15,021 nucleotides of DNA, from assembly GCA_037447655.1 (NCBI GenBank), contig JBBHKE010001808.1:64001-79021 (forward strand), in the 5' to 3' direction. Positions 1-11,000 of this stretch are shown one piece after another. The notes under the pieces were generated by a model that did not search any database, was not told the origin of the DNA, and saw nothing but the letters and a program-made list of their open reading frames with translations. Origin of the DNA: Zygnema cylindricum. Its lineage: Eukaryota > Streptophyta > Zygnematophyceae > Zygnematales > Zygnemataceae. Position 1 is the stretch's first letter; each line of letters begins with the position of its first letter. A program made the translations under genes and the position numbers.

Positions 1-282
1 GTCGACAATATGGCGTGCAGATATTGCGAAGTGACAAAAAACTGTTCAATATGCGGGTGGACGTCTGAAATCGAAATTGAGTGGAAGTTTCGCAACATTT
101 TGTGTACTGTTTATGTGTCACATGTTTCGTACACGTCTACGCTTGTCACTTTTTGAAGTAACAAGTTATTTGCGATTACATCAGAATGCTCATAAAGAAG
201 TACGGAGAATCTTCGCTAGAAACAAAGTTACAAGATTAAAGTTTTGGTTACATGGGAAAGTGCCCTTAGTATTAATATTTTT

Positions 283-1335
283 TTTGCCACTTAAAACATA
301 TTTTCTCCGTACACACTTGTCCGATTTTCAAGTTGAGACCGCCAATCGGAAGCTGAGAATCGTAGCTTTCAATCGTAGCCGCCAGATCCACAATCGGACA
401 AATATATACGGAGAAATACTATTTAAGAGAAAAAAAAACATTAACGCTAATAGGGATTCATGGTTATACTTTCTGACCGCTGGCCTGGACGTTCTTTCGT
501 GGTACACCGCCAATCGTTATTAGCGTGTAAGTTTTTTTAGCGTATAAAAATAATTACAGTGGTGTACACTATTTAAGAATTTGAAAATTTGGGAAAAATC
601 ATACATTCTAATTGTTTGGTTATGGTAATTTGGATCTTTGAAAAAAAAATGTCGGTCGCAAACATGTTTACACTAATATAGGTCTCCGTACAAAATCTGA
701 CAAATCGTACACAAATCGTACATTCACACGGTTGAAACGCGGCTGTCGGACGAATATGTGCGAGCGGGATTTTTTACGACCTGGTTTTTTTCCCATTTTA
801 GAACGCACACTCTCATGCGTCCACGGTTACTAAAACTAATTTATGGTATTTTTTAACTTAAAAAGGTACATTTATGTACGGTCTGACACTGACCGTACAC
901 CACTCTATTTAAGAGACAACGTACTGAAAATAACCCTAAATATAATAAAGAAAAAAATAGAATGAACTACGCTAATGGAGAATAAATAAAAAAAAAGCGG
1001 GACGGAATTAGTGTACACAACGCTATTAACGATTGGCGGTGTAGAGAATGTCCGTACGGACTCAAAAATTTTGACGGGACTCCGTGGACACCTCTCAAAG
1101 TACAGATTAGATTTCTTAAATTTAACTGTACTCCATGAATCGTTATTAGTGCTAAAGTGTTTTTCGTTTCTTTAAACATCTTTTCTCCGTACGCGCATGT
1201 ATGTTTTTGAATGTGACGGTTGCGATTGGAAGATAAGACTCTCCGCTTCTTATTGACGGTCTCAAATTGAAAATCGGACAAAAGTGTACGGAGAAAAGAT
1301 GTTTTAAGTGGCGAAAAAATTATAAACTCTAATAG
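283..1335. repeat. Imperfect inverted repeat upstream of the gene
   Basis: 283-525 (TTGCCACTTAAAACATATTT, TCTCCGTACACACTTGTCCG ... ACACCGCCAATCGTTATTAGCG) corresponds to the reverse complement of about 1020-1335, with substitutions and indels. Each arm also has its own shorter internal inverted ends (TTTTCTCCGTA ... TACGGAGAAA), like a fold-back or MITE-type element. Similar peptides read from the two arms on opposite strands are a consequence of this repeat. No transposase is visible. Confidence 0.6.
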
Positions 1336-1700
1336 CGATACACGGTGTACTGTACCGCGGGCCAAAATTTAAGAAACCTAGTCTGAACGTGTCCGAAAAG
1401 TGTACTTTTCAGTACGATTTCTTGGTGTGACTGTTTGCAATAACCCTAAGAAATCCTTTTACAATAAAGTACGGAACGGACATTTCATGCGATCGAACGA
1501 AATTTTAGACTCACAAAGTCTTGGAAAAATCGTGCACTAAATGTTCGCACTCTATGTTTCATATGTCGTACGTTATTTTTTCGAGAAACTCGCACTTTTC
1601 TTTTATGGTTCTTGGAAATTTCATGCGACTATACGATATTAACTTTCGCACGGTATGCTGATTCCGTGCGACATTCGTACGAAATGCTCTCAATCGTAGA
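1336..1700. other. Non-coding, nothing recognised
   Basis: AT-rich with scattered CGTACG and TACGGA words like those in the inverted repeat to the left. No gene, RNA or clear promoter was seen. Confidence 0.5.
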
Positions 1701-2180
1701 GCTAAGCTTCGACCTAAACCCTAATTCCAAAAATCTGAAAAGCCCTTTAAAACCCTAAAACTCAAAAATTAAAACCCTATAATCCTATAGTTCCAATAAT
1801 CGTAAGTCCCTAAAACCCCAAAACCCTCTAATCCTGAATTTTTAAAGCCCTAAAACCCTGTCACTCTAAAACCCAAAAGTAAAAAAATACCAAAACCTTA
1901 AAATCTTTAAATTCTAAAACCCTAAAACTCTAAACCTCTTAACCCAAAAACTCAAACCTTAAAGCCCTAAAATCCAAATACTCTTGAACCCTAAAACTCT
2001 AAAACTCTTAAACCCTAAAACCCTGAAACCCAAAAACCCAAAAACTGGGAAATTCTCAACGCCTCAACCCCAAAATTCTAAAGCCACTCCGAAGCTAAAA
2101 CCTTCGAACCCCCGAAAACCCCTATCGAACCCCCGAAAACCCCTATTAGACCCTAAGTTGACCCTAAATTGACCCTATTT
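1700..2180 (+). repeat. Degenerate CCCTAAA (telomere-like) repeats
   Basis: Irregular AACCCTAAAA, AAAACCCTAAAACC and AAACCCTGAAACCC units run for almost 500 bases and end about ten bases before the TTC5-like ATG, the last units reading TTGACCCTA. The core equals the plant-type telomere repeat (TTTAGGG), but units vary in length and sequence, so this is old interstitial sequence rather than a chromosome end. Confidence 0.75.
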
Positions 2181-2187
2181 TTATCCT

Positions 2188-2362
2188 ATGGTCATGGAAG
2201 ATTTTCCTCCGTGGCGACAAAAACTAATTTTGGCGTCCGAAAAAATAAAGGAACTTTATTATTTGAGGGATACTTATTTTCCTGAAAATCCGGTTTTGAA
2301 AAAAGACAAAATATCGGTGGAGGCGTCTTCAATTGTACAAGATTTAGATGAAATTTTGCGAG
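2188..2362 (+). CDS. TTC5: TTC5-like exon 1 (start codon to phase-1 donor)
   Basis: Begins at ATG 2188; a second in-frame ATG at 2194 could be the real start. It encodes about 58 residues ending ...DLDEILR plus one base, then donor G|GTATCT. KIKELYYLRDTYFPENP matches the conserved N-terminal helix of TTC5 (plant form ELYLVRDTYFP, human QLYSFRDCYFE, from memory). The open frame stops five bases after the donor, which supports splicing there. CCCTAAA-like repeats end only about ten bases upstream, so the 5' UTR must be short, lie within those repeats, or begin in an upstream exon. Confidence 0.85.
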
Positions 2363-5300
2363 GTATCTAATTTTTTTAACTTTTATATTTGACCCATTTT
2401 TGTTATCCTTTTTTTTTCAACTATTTTTTGTTAACTTTTTTATTTTTTATGCTATGTTGTGTTGTGTTTTAGTGTCTTATGTTGTATCCTATTGACTGTA
2501 CCGTATTTTATTGTATTGTTTTGTATTTTATTATGTTGTAATGTATTCTGTTGTATTTTATTGTTTTGTATTTTTTTTGTTGTGTTTATTGTATTGTATT
2601 ATATTTTATTGTTTTGTGTTGTGTTGTACTTGTTGTATTGTTTTGTATTGTGTTTTGTTGTATTATAATGTATCTTATTGTATTATATCATATTATATCA
2701 TAACACAACATATCGGTTCGTATCGTTAATCTAATGTATTGTATTGTATCGTGTTATTATAACAATACTATGCTATATTATAATTGTACTGCACTATAAT
2801 TCTATATTCTATTTTTAGTTTTTCCTTATTTTTTTCTACTCTATTCTATTCTGTTATATTTTAATTTAAAAGATATTATATAGATTATTGTTTCTTATTA
2901 TAAATTATTTTGTTCTATTTGGATGTATGCCATTTTATTCATTTTCACTTCATTTCAATATAGCTTTTTTTTGTTTCTTTCTTTTTGTAGATTTTATTCT
3001 CTCCCCCTCGGAAACTGCCCAGATATTAGTTTCCCAAGGGAGGGCTTTGGACTCCATTTCTGATTACTGCAGACAGGCAGAAGAGAAGCTCTGCAAAGCG
3101 GTCTCTCTCTCTCCCCTCCTCTCTCTTCCCCCTCTTCTCCCCCCCTCTCTCTTTCCTCTCTCTCCCCCTCTCTTCCTCTATCTCTCCCCTCTTCGTTTCT
3201 CTTTCTCCCTCTGGCTCTCTTAAAAGCTCTCTCTCTCTCTCTCCCTCTCTCTCTCTCTCTCCTTTTGTCGCTTTTTCCCTCTTCTTTCCCTCTCTCTTTC
3301 TCGCTCTCTCTTTTGGCTCGCTCTTTCCCTATCTTCGTTGCTCTCTTTTTCCCTCTGGCTCTCTCATTCTGAATCTTGCAAAAGCTCTTTCTCTCTCTCA
3401 TAGCTCTGCCTTTTGCCGTCTTCCTCTCTCCCCCTCTCTCACTCTCCCTCTCCCCCTCCCTCTCCCTCCTCCCTCCCTCCTCCCTCCCTCCCTCCTCCCT
3501 CCCTCTCCCTCTCCCTCCCCTCTATGCACCCAGGTGTGGATCCCTCCTCTCTGGACGGATGGGCCTCCTCGGAAACTTTTTTTGGAAAAAAGGCGACTTG
3601 AGGTCCGCGAAAATTTGCTTTTTAAGAGCGATTTCTAAGGTTTAATTTTAGCTTCAATTTCCACAATTTCTCCCCTTCCCTCCCTTTTTTTTTTGGTTTT
3701 CGACGCGTGTTTTGTTAGTTTTCCTTTTCTTTTTTTTGTCTTTAGAGACCCGTCGTGTATTTCTATTAGCGCTAACTTCAATCTCTCTAATTTTTTTATT
3801 TTTTTTTTGACAACTGACACTATGTCATACATGTAGTATAGTACAAGATGTATACTAAATATACGTGTCATATATACAGTATAATACAACATATATACTA
3901 TATATAAGGATCATATTACAGTGTAACATGTGTCATATATATAGTATAATACAACACATATACTATATATACATGTCATATATTCAACAGGATGTTGTAT
4001 TTGTCGTTTATTGTAAAAAAAAGCTTAAAATTCTTGTAAATTTGAACAACAATTGTTCTTTTCTTTAAGAGCTTTTTAAAGACATGTTCACATGGAACCC
4101 AACGTTAATGATTGATTTTTTGTAGTGATAACTTAACACTCATTAATCCGAGCAACACTTGTTCCATCGAAGTATGTGCTGCAAATTTGTTTTGATTTGA
4201 ATTTGATTCTCTTCATTTGCATCTTCGTTAGTGCTGTATACTGAAAGCTTAACTATTATAAATCTGAACAACACTGGTTCTATTATTAGACACTGTTTTC
4301 AAAACAGGTTCACATGTGACCCAACAATTATTTTTGATTTATGTAGTGGGAGCTTAACACTCTAAATCTAAACACGACTCTTGTTCTATTCTTCAAGTGT
4401 TTAAAAACTAAATGATTGATTTATGAATGGAGTGAAATGATTCTATTTTGCTAGAGCAAAGAATAATTAACTATACCAAATTACGAGTGGGTGAGAGTGG
4501 TCGAGTGCTTTCTGAGAGTGGTTTTGAGTAAAATTGCACTTGTTTATGAAAATTGAATAGGTTCCAAGCTAGAGAGATCGTAGAATTTGCAAATGATGTC
4601 AAAGGAATGACTTAATTGAGAAAATGAAAATGTAGGCCTTTTTGAAATGTAGGCATTTTTATTTTTTGGTAGTAAAAAAAGGAATATTGCTATTAAAGTT
4701 TGTTAATTTTCGAGCTTGGCACAGCTATTGTAGATGTTCCTCAAAATCAGTGTATTAGACCATGTAATTGAAGTGGTAGGAGTCATAGTTTATTACATAG
4801 TCCATTGCTATTAGAGTTAGTAAATCGTTAACGTTGACACTTTATTATAAGTAACTACACTAATTTTTGCAATGTAGTCTATCGTGGGCCACTTAAATAA
4901 TTCAATTGACAGGAATTTATGAGTTCGGGTCAATGAATCTCTACTTGGAAATGGAGTGGTTAACTCTAATAGCAATGTGTGGTTTATTAGTTTAAAGCTT
5001 AGAAAACCCAACCCTAAATTTCTAACCTTAAAAACCCAACCCTACAAACCCCATCTTAAAATGCCAACCCTAAAAAGCCAACCTTAAATTCCCAAACCTA
5101 TATTCCCAATCCTAAAAACCCTACTCTAAGAAACCACTGGTGGAAAAGGGTGTCTTGGGGTTGTAGAGTGGAAGACCTACAAAAGTAAAGACATCGAAAT
5201 ATAATTATAGAAGTATTACTTTTCTATGTAAATATTATATGTATATATAGGTATATATGCATTCTTTACTGAATGATATATGTAATTGTATATATAATTG

Positions 5301-7976
5301 TGTATATAATTGTCGGTTATATTAGCTGCAGTATTATTATATATTGCGAGCAAATTGGTAATGAACAAATACAGACTCCATCGAAAGTAATATCCATCTC
5401 TAAAAAAAAAAAAAAAAAATTGTCAGGTTAGGATATAATGAAATTTCACGATTCTCCTCTTTGTCGTCGTATTTACAGATAGCATACATGCCCCTCTCCA
5501 AACGCTTAGAGTACTCTTCCAACCAACACAACATACTATCGAATCGAGAAAGTTCAAACTTGACAAGAACTCATGTGAATTGCACTGTTTTTGATCTCAC
5601 AGTTCAGAATCAAGCGAAAAGGCGTTTGCATTGACCAGTTTTTAACCTCTTTGAGGCACACATCGAATCATTTCAAAGATGCAACACACTTTGTGGGTTT
5701 GTAAGGCAAGTTATGACGATTTGTGATAATGTATGTCAAGCCATCCTTACAGCTGAAAAGAACGAGCTCAACAAATTCGAAGGATGCTCTTATAATTATT
5801 TAATGTTTTCCAAGATGGATTTTCATGGTCCAATAGAGAATGGTCTTAAGTGGCAACAACCACTTGTTCCTAATAGAAAAAAACAAACGATAACCACTTA
5901 AGAGTCCATGAAATCTCCAAATTTTATATCTTGGTGTGTGAAGGGATCTACCAAACATTTCATTTTGAAATTGCTATGGAGGTCTAAAAGAGGGCCAAGC
6001 TATGTTGGTTAAGGATGGCGACATGGTTGGCTCAAAATATTCGAGAATTCGTGGAATGAGAGTGTCCGAGGGCTATAGAAGAAGAATTGACTTTGTAGAG
6101 GAAAAACCCGTGGTGAAGCTTCCTCTTCCTATGCGAATGTTGTACCCATTGCATGACAAGTAATTGCTCACATTTCTCTCAATGAGATATAAAATTTTGG
6201 GATTTCATGGACTCCTAAGTGGTTATCGTTTCTTTTCCTCTATTATGAAAAGTGGCTGCTGCCATTAGACCATTTTCTATTGGAACACGGAAATCCATCT
6301 TGGAAAACATAAGATAATTATAGGAGCATCCATTGACTTCGCTGAGCTCGTTCTTCTTGACTGCAAGGATGGTTCGATATACATTGTCACATGTTAAAAT
6401 GGCTTGCCCTACAAACCCACAAAGTGTCAAGGACCCTAGAAACGATTCGATGTGTGCCTGAAAGAGGTCAAGAACATTTTAGTGCTTTTACATCTTCGTT
6501 AGATTCCAAACTATTTCAATTGGATAAAAGAGATCAAGAGGAGTGCAATTTAGATGAGTTTTTCTCAGGTTTGAAACTTTTTCGATTTGATGGCATGTTG
6601 CATTGGTTGGAAAAGTACTCTAGGGGTTTAGAGAGGGGCATGTATACTGTCGATAAATTCGACAATAAGGAGGAGAATTGTGTAATTTCATTATATCGTG
6701 AACTATGTATTGGACTCTCTTGTGCAGTCTTTAGCTCACTTCTTCTTAAGTCAACTTTAGCGTTTTATTACAGTAAAACAGGAAAATCCCTCAGTATCTG
6801 TAGCTACAAAGGTTATAAATTTGGAATACAAAATTTGTATAACAAATGATTGAGCCTCCACTTTGCACCAAAACTCACCAGAATTACCAGAATTAGTTTC
6901 TTGTAGTGTGTCTTTTTTGGAAGATAAAACCAAAATTCAACATATGTCCTTTTTGAAAATTCTTTGTTTCTGATGCATGGAATTTGAAGGTCAAGAACTC
7001 TTTGTCTTTGAAACGGACCTGCCGACTCGACCTCTACTTCGATGGATGGAGATTTTGTTTTGTTTTCTTATTTGTTTTTGAGCATGATATTTCGATGTTT
7101 GATTAATTATTTATTTTTTTTATGGTCTCTCATTAAGCATGGCAAGGAAACAACTCTCATGCTCAAAAAAAAATTCCCCCTCTCCCTCCCTATCCCTCCA
7201 CCCCTACCTTTACCTCCACACTCCTTACCCCTCAGCCTCTTCTTCGCCCCTTCCCTCCCCGCTTTTCTGAAATAAATCAAAAAATAAAATAAAATCCATA
7301 AATAGAAAAATAAATTAAAATTCATAAATATATAGATAAAAATAAATCCATAAATAAAAAAAATAAAATAAAATCCTTGTAATTCTCTATCAAATTACAC
7401 AAAGTAATCGAAACTCCACTTGTCCACATCTGCACTCCTCCGCTCCCTTCCCCCCTCTTCCCTCCTCCCATCCTCCCTCCTCCCTCCTCCCCTTCTTCCT
7501 CCGTCCCTCCCTCCTCCCTCCTCTGCTCCTCCCTCTCGTCCTCCCTCCCTCCTCCCCTCCTTCTCCTCTCCTCCCCTCCTCCCCTCCTCCCCTCCTCCAT
7601 CCTCCTCTCCTCCTTTCTCCCCTCCTCCCTGCTCCTCTCCTCCCTGCTCCTCTCCTCCCTACTCCCCTCCTCCCTGCTCCCCTCCTTGCTCCTCCTCTCC
7701 TCCCTGCTTCCCCTCCTCCCTCCTCCCCTCCTCCCTCCTCTCCTCCCTACTGCGCCCCTCCTCCCTCCTCCCCTCCTCCATCCTCCTCTCCTCCCTGCTC
7801 CCCTCCTCCCTGCTCCTCTCCTCCCTGCTCCTCTCCTCCCTGCTCCCCTCCTCCCTGCTCCCCTCCTTTCTCACTGTGATCGGCAGGAGGTTTCCCGTTT
7901 TTTTTTTTTTTTTTTTTTTTTTTCCGTTTATGTGTTTCCCATTTCCCGTTTTTTTTTCCCGTTTATCCCGTTTCCC

Positions 7977-8018
<42 letters not shown>

Positions 8019-11000
8019 CCCCGTTTACGTGGTTTCGCCGTTTCCGTTTCCCGTTTCCCGTTTCCCGTTTCCCGTTCCCGTTTTTTTTTTTTTTCCCTTT
8101 TACGTGAAATCCCCGTCATATAAATGTTACATTATTCCTTATTCCTCGAACATGTCCCGACGAAGAAGTCGTCACGTCCCGGGGCCCGCGTGGAATCACA
8201 AATGGGATTTTTTGTTCCCTTTGCACCATCTTAAACTTTCATTATAAGCCTACTTTGACTCCTGATAATTTTGTACATATAAATCCAAATTTAGAGATCT
8301 AAATCATTTAAAATAGGTTCTTCTCTAAGGTTTCAAACGAGCCATCAAGCATTTTCATTGGCCATTCCTCCAGGAAGATATGCCAAGTCAAAAAGACACT
8401 TCTAGGTCATAAAGAGGGTTCGTCGTCGTCATTCGATCGGTGCACTCCTCTTAAGACTTACCCCTCTTTCCACGAAAGGCTATCTACCTTAATAAGGTTC
8501 CTTCCCTCCCTCCCTCCCTCCCTCCCTCCCTCCCTCTCTCCTCTCTCCCTCCCTCCCTCCCTCTCTCCCTCCCTCCCTCCCTCCCTCCCTCCCTCCCTCC
8601 CTCCCTCCTTCCCTCCCTCTCTCCGATTGTTGCCATTCTTAGAAACCTCTTTCTTCTCGTCATCGTTCTCCAATCCGGCGTTTCCTTTCCGATTTTGCCG
8701 CCGATTTCTTTCCCTTAAAAAGAAAAATATATATATATATATATTTTTTTTGTTGATTTTTTATTGGGCACCCTAGAAACCTAGCTTGACAGCTGTCGAA
8801 CCCACATTGGTATGTACTTTTTTGAGTTACCTTTTTTTTTACCCTTTTTGATTATTTTTTTTGGAGGGAAGACAAGACCTCCAAGTGAAGACTTATGAGT
8901 CCATTCTAATTGTGGTCCCCTAAAATTCGCTTCCTACAATTCGCTACTTTTTGTTTTTTTAGGCGATATCGAAACTTTGGAATTAAATAACCGTACCAAA
9001 AGTTTTACATTTTATTGGCTTAGTAACTTAGAAATCTTTAGAAAGGCATATTTTAATTTATTTGAAATAATGAATTTATGCTTAATATTATAACTATTAA
9101 TACAGATTATGTTTCAACTTTAAATCCTACTGCGTGGATTAATTTTATTAAAATGGGTCATATTATTGAAACGTATGGTTGCTTAATAAATTATCATTAT
9201 AAAACTAAATTAGATGCTTCTAACTTTCAATTATCTAATTTAAAAATCCGGTTCTTGGTGCAAAATTTTATTAGATCAGGGTAAAGTTAATATCAATAAT
9301 CAAAATATAGAATTGTTAAAAGATTTAATAAAAGAAAATCAGATTTTTTTTTAAATTTTTCTACAGTTCTGATATTAGACCTATCAACTTGGATTTTAAA
9401 CCTGATATTTTAATACATGAATGTACACAGCTCAATGAAAAACTTAGAAGCTATCAAAAGTAAGCTCGACTCTCCCTCCCTCCGTTACTTGTGTCTCTTT
9501 CGTCGTGTCCCTGTGGTCTCCGAGACAGCCTGTCCTAACTGTCCTTCCTCCCTTACCATGGTTCCTAAGGGTTCCTAGGTGGGCTCTCCCTTTTTATTTT
9601 CCCCCTTTTTACCTCCTTTGGTCTCTCCCTCCTCTTCGCTTACCTTCCTTTTAATTTTCCGAAAGCACCGGAATTTTCCGAGAACCGGGTCTCGTGACGG
9701 TGACGAATGCCCTTTATTTTTTCTTTAATTTATATAATAATAATAATAATTTTTATAATTGTATATATAATTTTAATTATTAGAGCCGCATGTGGTGACG
9801 GTGACGTCTCCTTTTGTACTGTATATACCACTTTCAGCTCCAATGGAGGAGTTCCACCCATCTCGAGGGACCTTATGCTTTCTGTTCTTTATAGGACCCT
9901 TCCATGGTTTCCTCTTATACCCCTTTCTGTTTTTGACTCCCGGGACCTATCTTTCTTAGGCATGCCTCTACTCCTCTTTCAAGTTTCTCAATCGTTTTTT
10001 CCCGGATTCCGTTTTTTCCGAATTCCGTTTTTTCCCAGATTCCGTTTTTTCCCCTTCCTCTCCTAGTGTAACCCCCCTGAAATTGGATGGTAGTGTTAGT
10101 CTATTTTCCTCTTCTCTCCCCCCCGACTCCCACTCTCTCCCCCTCTCTCTGCCTCCCTCTCTCTCTCTCTGCCTGCCCCCTCTCTCTGCCTCTACCTCTC
10201 TCTCTGCCTCCCCCCACTCTCTGCCTTCCCTCTCTCTCTGCCTTCCCTTGTCTCTCTGCGTCCCCCCTCTCTCTGCCTCTCCCCCCTCTCTCTGCCTCCC
10301 CTCCCTCTCTCTGCCTCTCCCTCCCTCTCTGCCTCCCCCGCTCTCTCTGCCCCCCCCCTCTCTCTGCCTCCCCCCTCTCTCTGCCTTCCCCCCTCTCTCT
10401 CTGCCTCCCCCTCTCTCTGCCTTCCCCCCCTCTCTCTGCCTCCCCCTCTCTCTGCCTCTCCCTCTCTCTCTGCCTCCCCTCTCTCGCTGTGCCTTCCCCT
10501 GTCTCTCTGCCTCTCCCTCTTTCTCTGCCTCCCCCACTCTCTGCCCCACCTCTCTCTGCCTCCCCCCCTCTCTCTGCCTCTCCCCCTCTCTCTCTGCCTC
10601 CCCCTCTCTCTATGCCCCCCCTCTGTCTCTGCCTCCCCCTCTCTCTGCCTCCCCCTCTCTCTCTGTCCCCTCCTCTCTCTGCCCCCTCTCTCTCTTCCTC
10701 CCACTCTCTCTGCCTCCCCTTTCTCTCTGCCTTCTCTCTGCCTCTCCCGCACTCTCTGCCTCCCCCGCTCTCTCTGCCTCCCCCTCTCTCTGCCTCCCCC
10801 CTCTTTCTGCCTCCCCCACTCTCTCTCCCTCCCCCCCCTCTCCTTTTTTTCTTAAGCTTCCAATTTTAGAAAGTTAAGACTTTCAGGCAATCTGTCAAAA
10901 AGTTATTCTTAAAAAAAAAAAAAAATGGGGAAAAATTAGAAAAGAAAAAGCTCTCCCTCCCTTTGGCCCTCACCATCTTCCTCTCTCTCTCCCTCTCTCT

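Larger units (their letters stand above)
5430..6699. repeat. Long inverted repeat, two ~500 bp arms and a ~250 bp loop
   Basis: The left arm is about 5430-5931 and the right about 6185-6699. They are reverse complements with many substitutions and small indels. Anchors: CACTTTGTGGGTTTGTAAGGCAAG near 5687 against CTTGCCCTACAAACCCACAAAGTG near 6402, and GGATATAATGAAATTTCACG at 5431 against its partner near 6680. The loop carries the N-terminal part of the + copy (6002-6163), so the larger copy is the + one. Confidence 0.8.

Noticed and set aside
1-6. GTCGAC (SalI site) at the very start taken as a cloning junction
   Set aside because: The same hexamer occurs near 13967, and one site at the edge proves nothing.
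77-523. 148-codon + frame near the left edge
   Set aside because: Similarity to the minus-strand frame at 967-1365 is explained by the inverted repeat; no domain, no codon bias, and each arm is self-complementary.
3824-3990. CRISPR-like array of evenly spaced repeats
   Set aside because: Eukaryotic intron, AT-rich units without unique spacers of constant length, no cas genes.
5713-5901. 62-codon + frame and its look-alike on the minus strand at 6215-6430
   Set aside because: Both are antisense to the SKIP16-like relic; the relic's motifs are on the opposite strand.
7042-7120. LFLSMIFR as the missing TTC5 LSM-x-x-R segment
   Set aside because: The frame needs a phase-1 entry while exon 3 leaves in phase 0, and the peptide is an all-hydrophobic translation of T-rich DNA.
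8036-8078. CCCGTTT heptamers as a telomere array
   Set aside because: Only about six units, not a known telomere repeat, and flanked by T-runs; likely simple-repeat expansion.
7420-8247. 275-codon + frame, and overlapping frames of 145 codons
   Set aside because: Ser/Pro/Leu/Phe-only protein translated from CT and T tracts; open because pyrimidine repeats contain no stop codons.
9840-9905. SRDLMLSVLYRT as the missing TTC5 exon 4
   Set aside because: The motif order L-S-x-x-L-R is only partly met, no GT donor follows in a suitable phase, and acceptor context is weak.
10083-10877. 260-264 codon + frames and 186-193 codon minus frames over the CT minisatellite
   Set aside because: All are low-complexity translations (SLPP or Arg/Glu/Gly repeats) of the 10100-10850 repeat. 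Several frames are open at once, as expected of a repeat.
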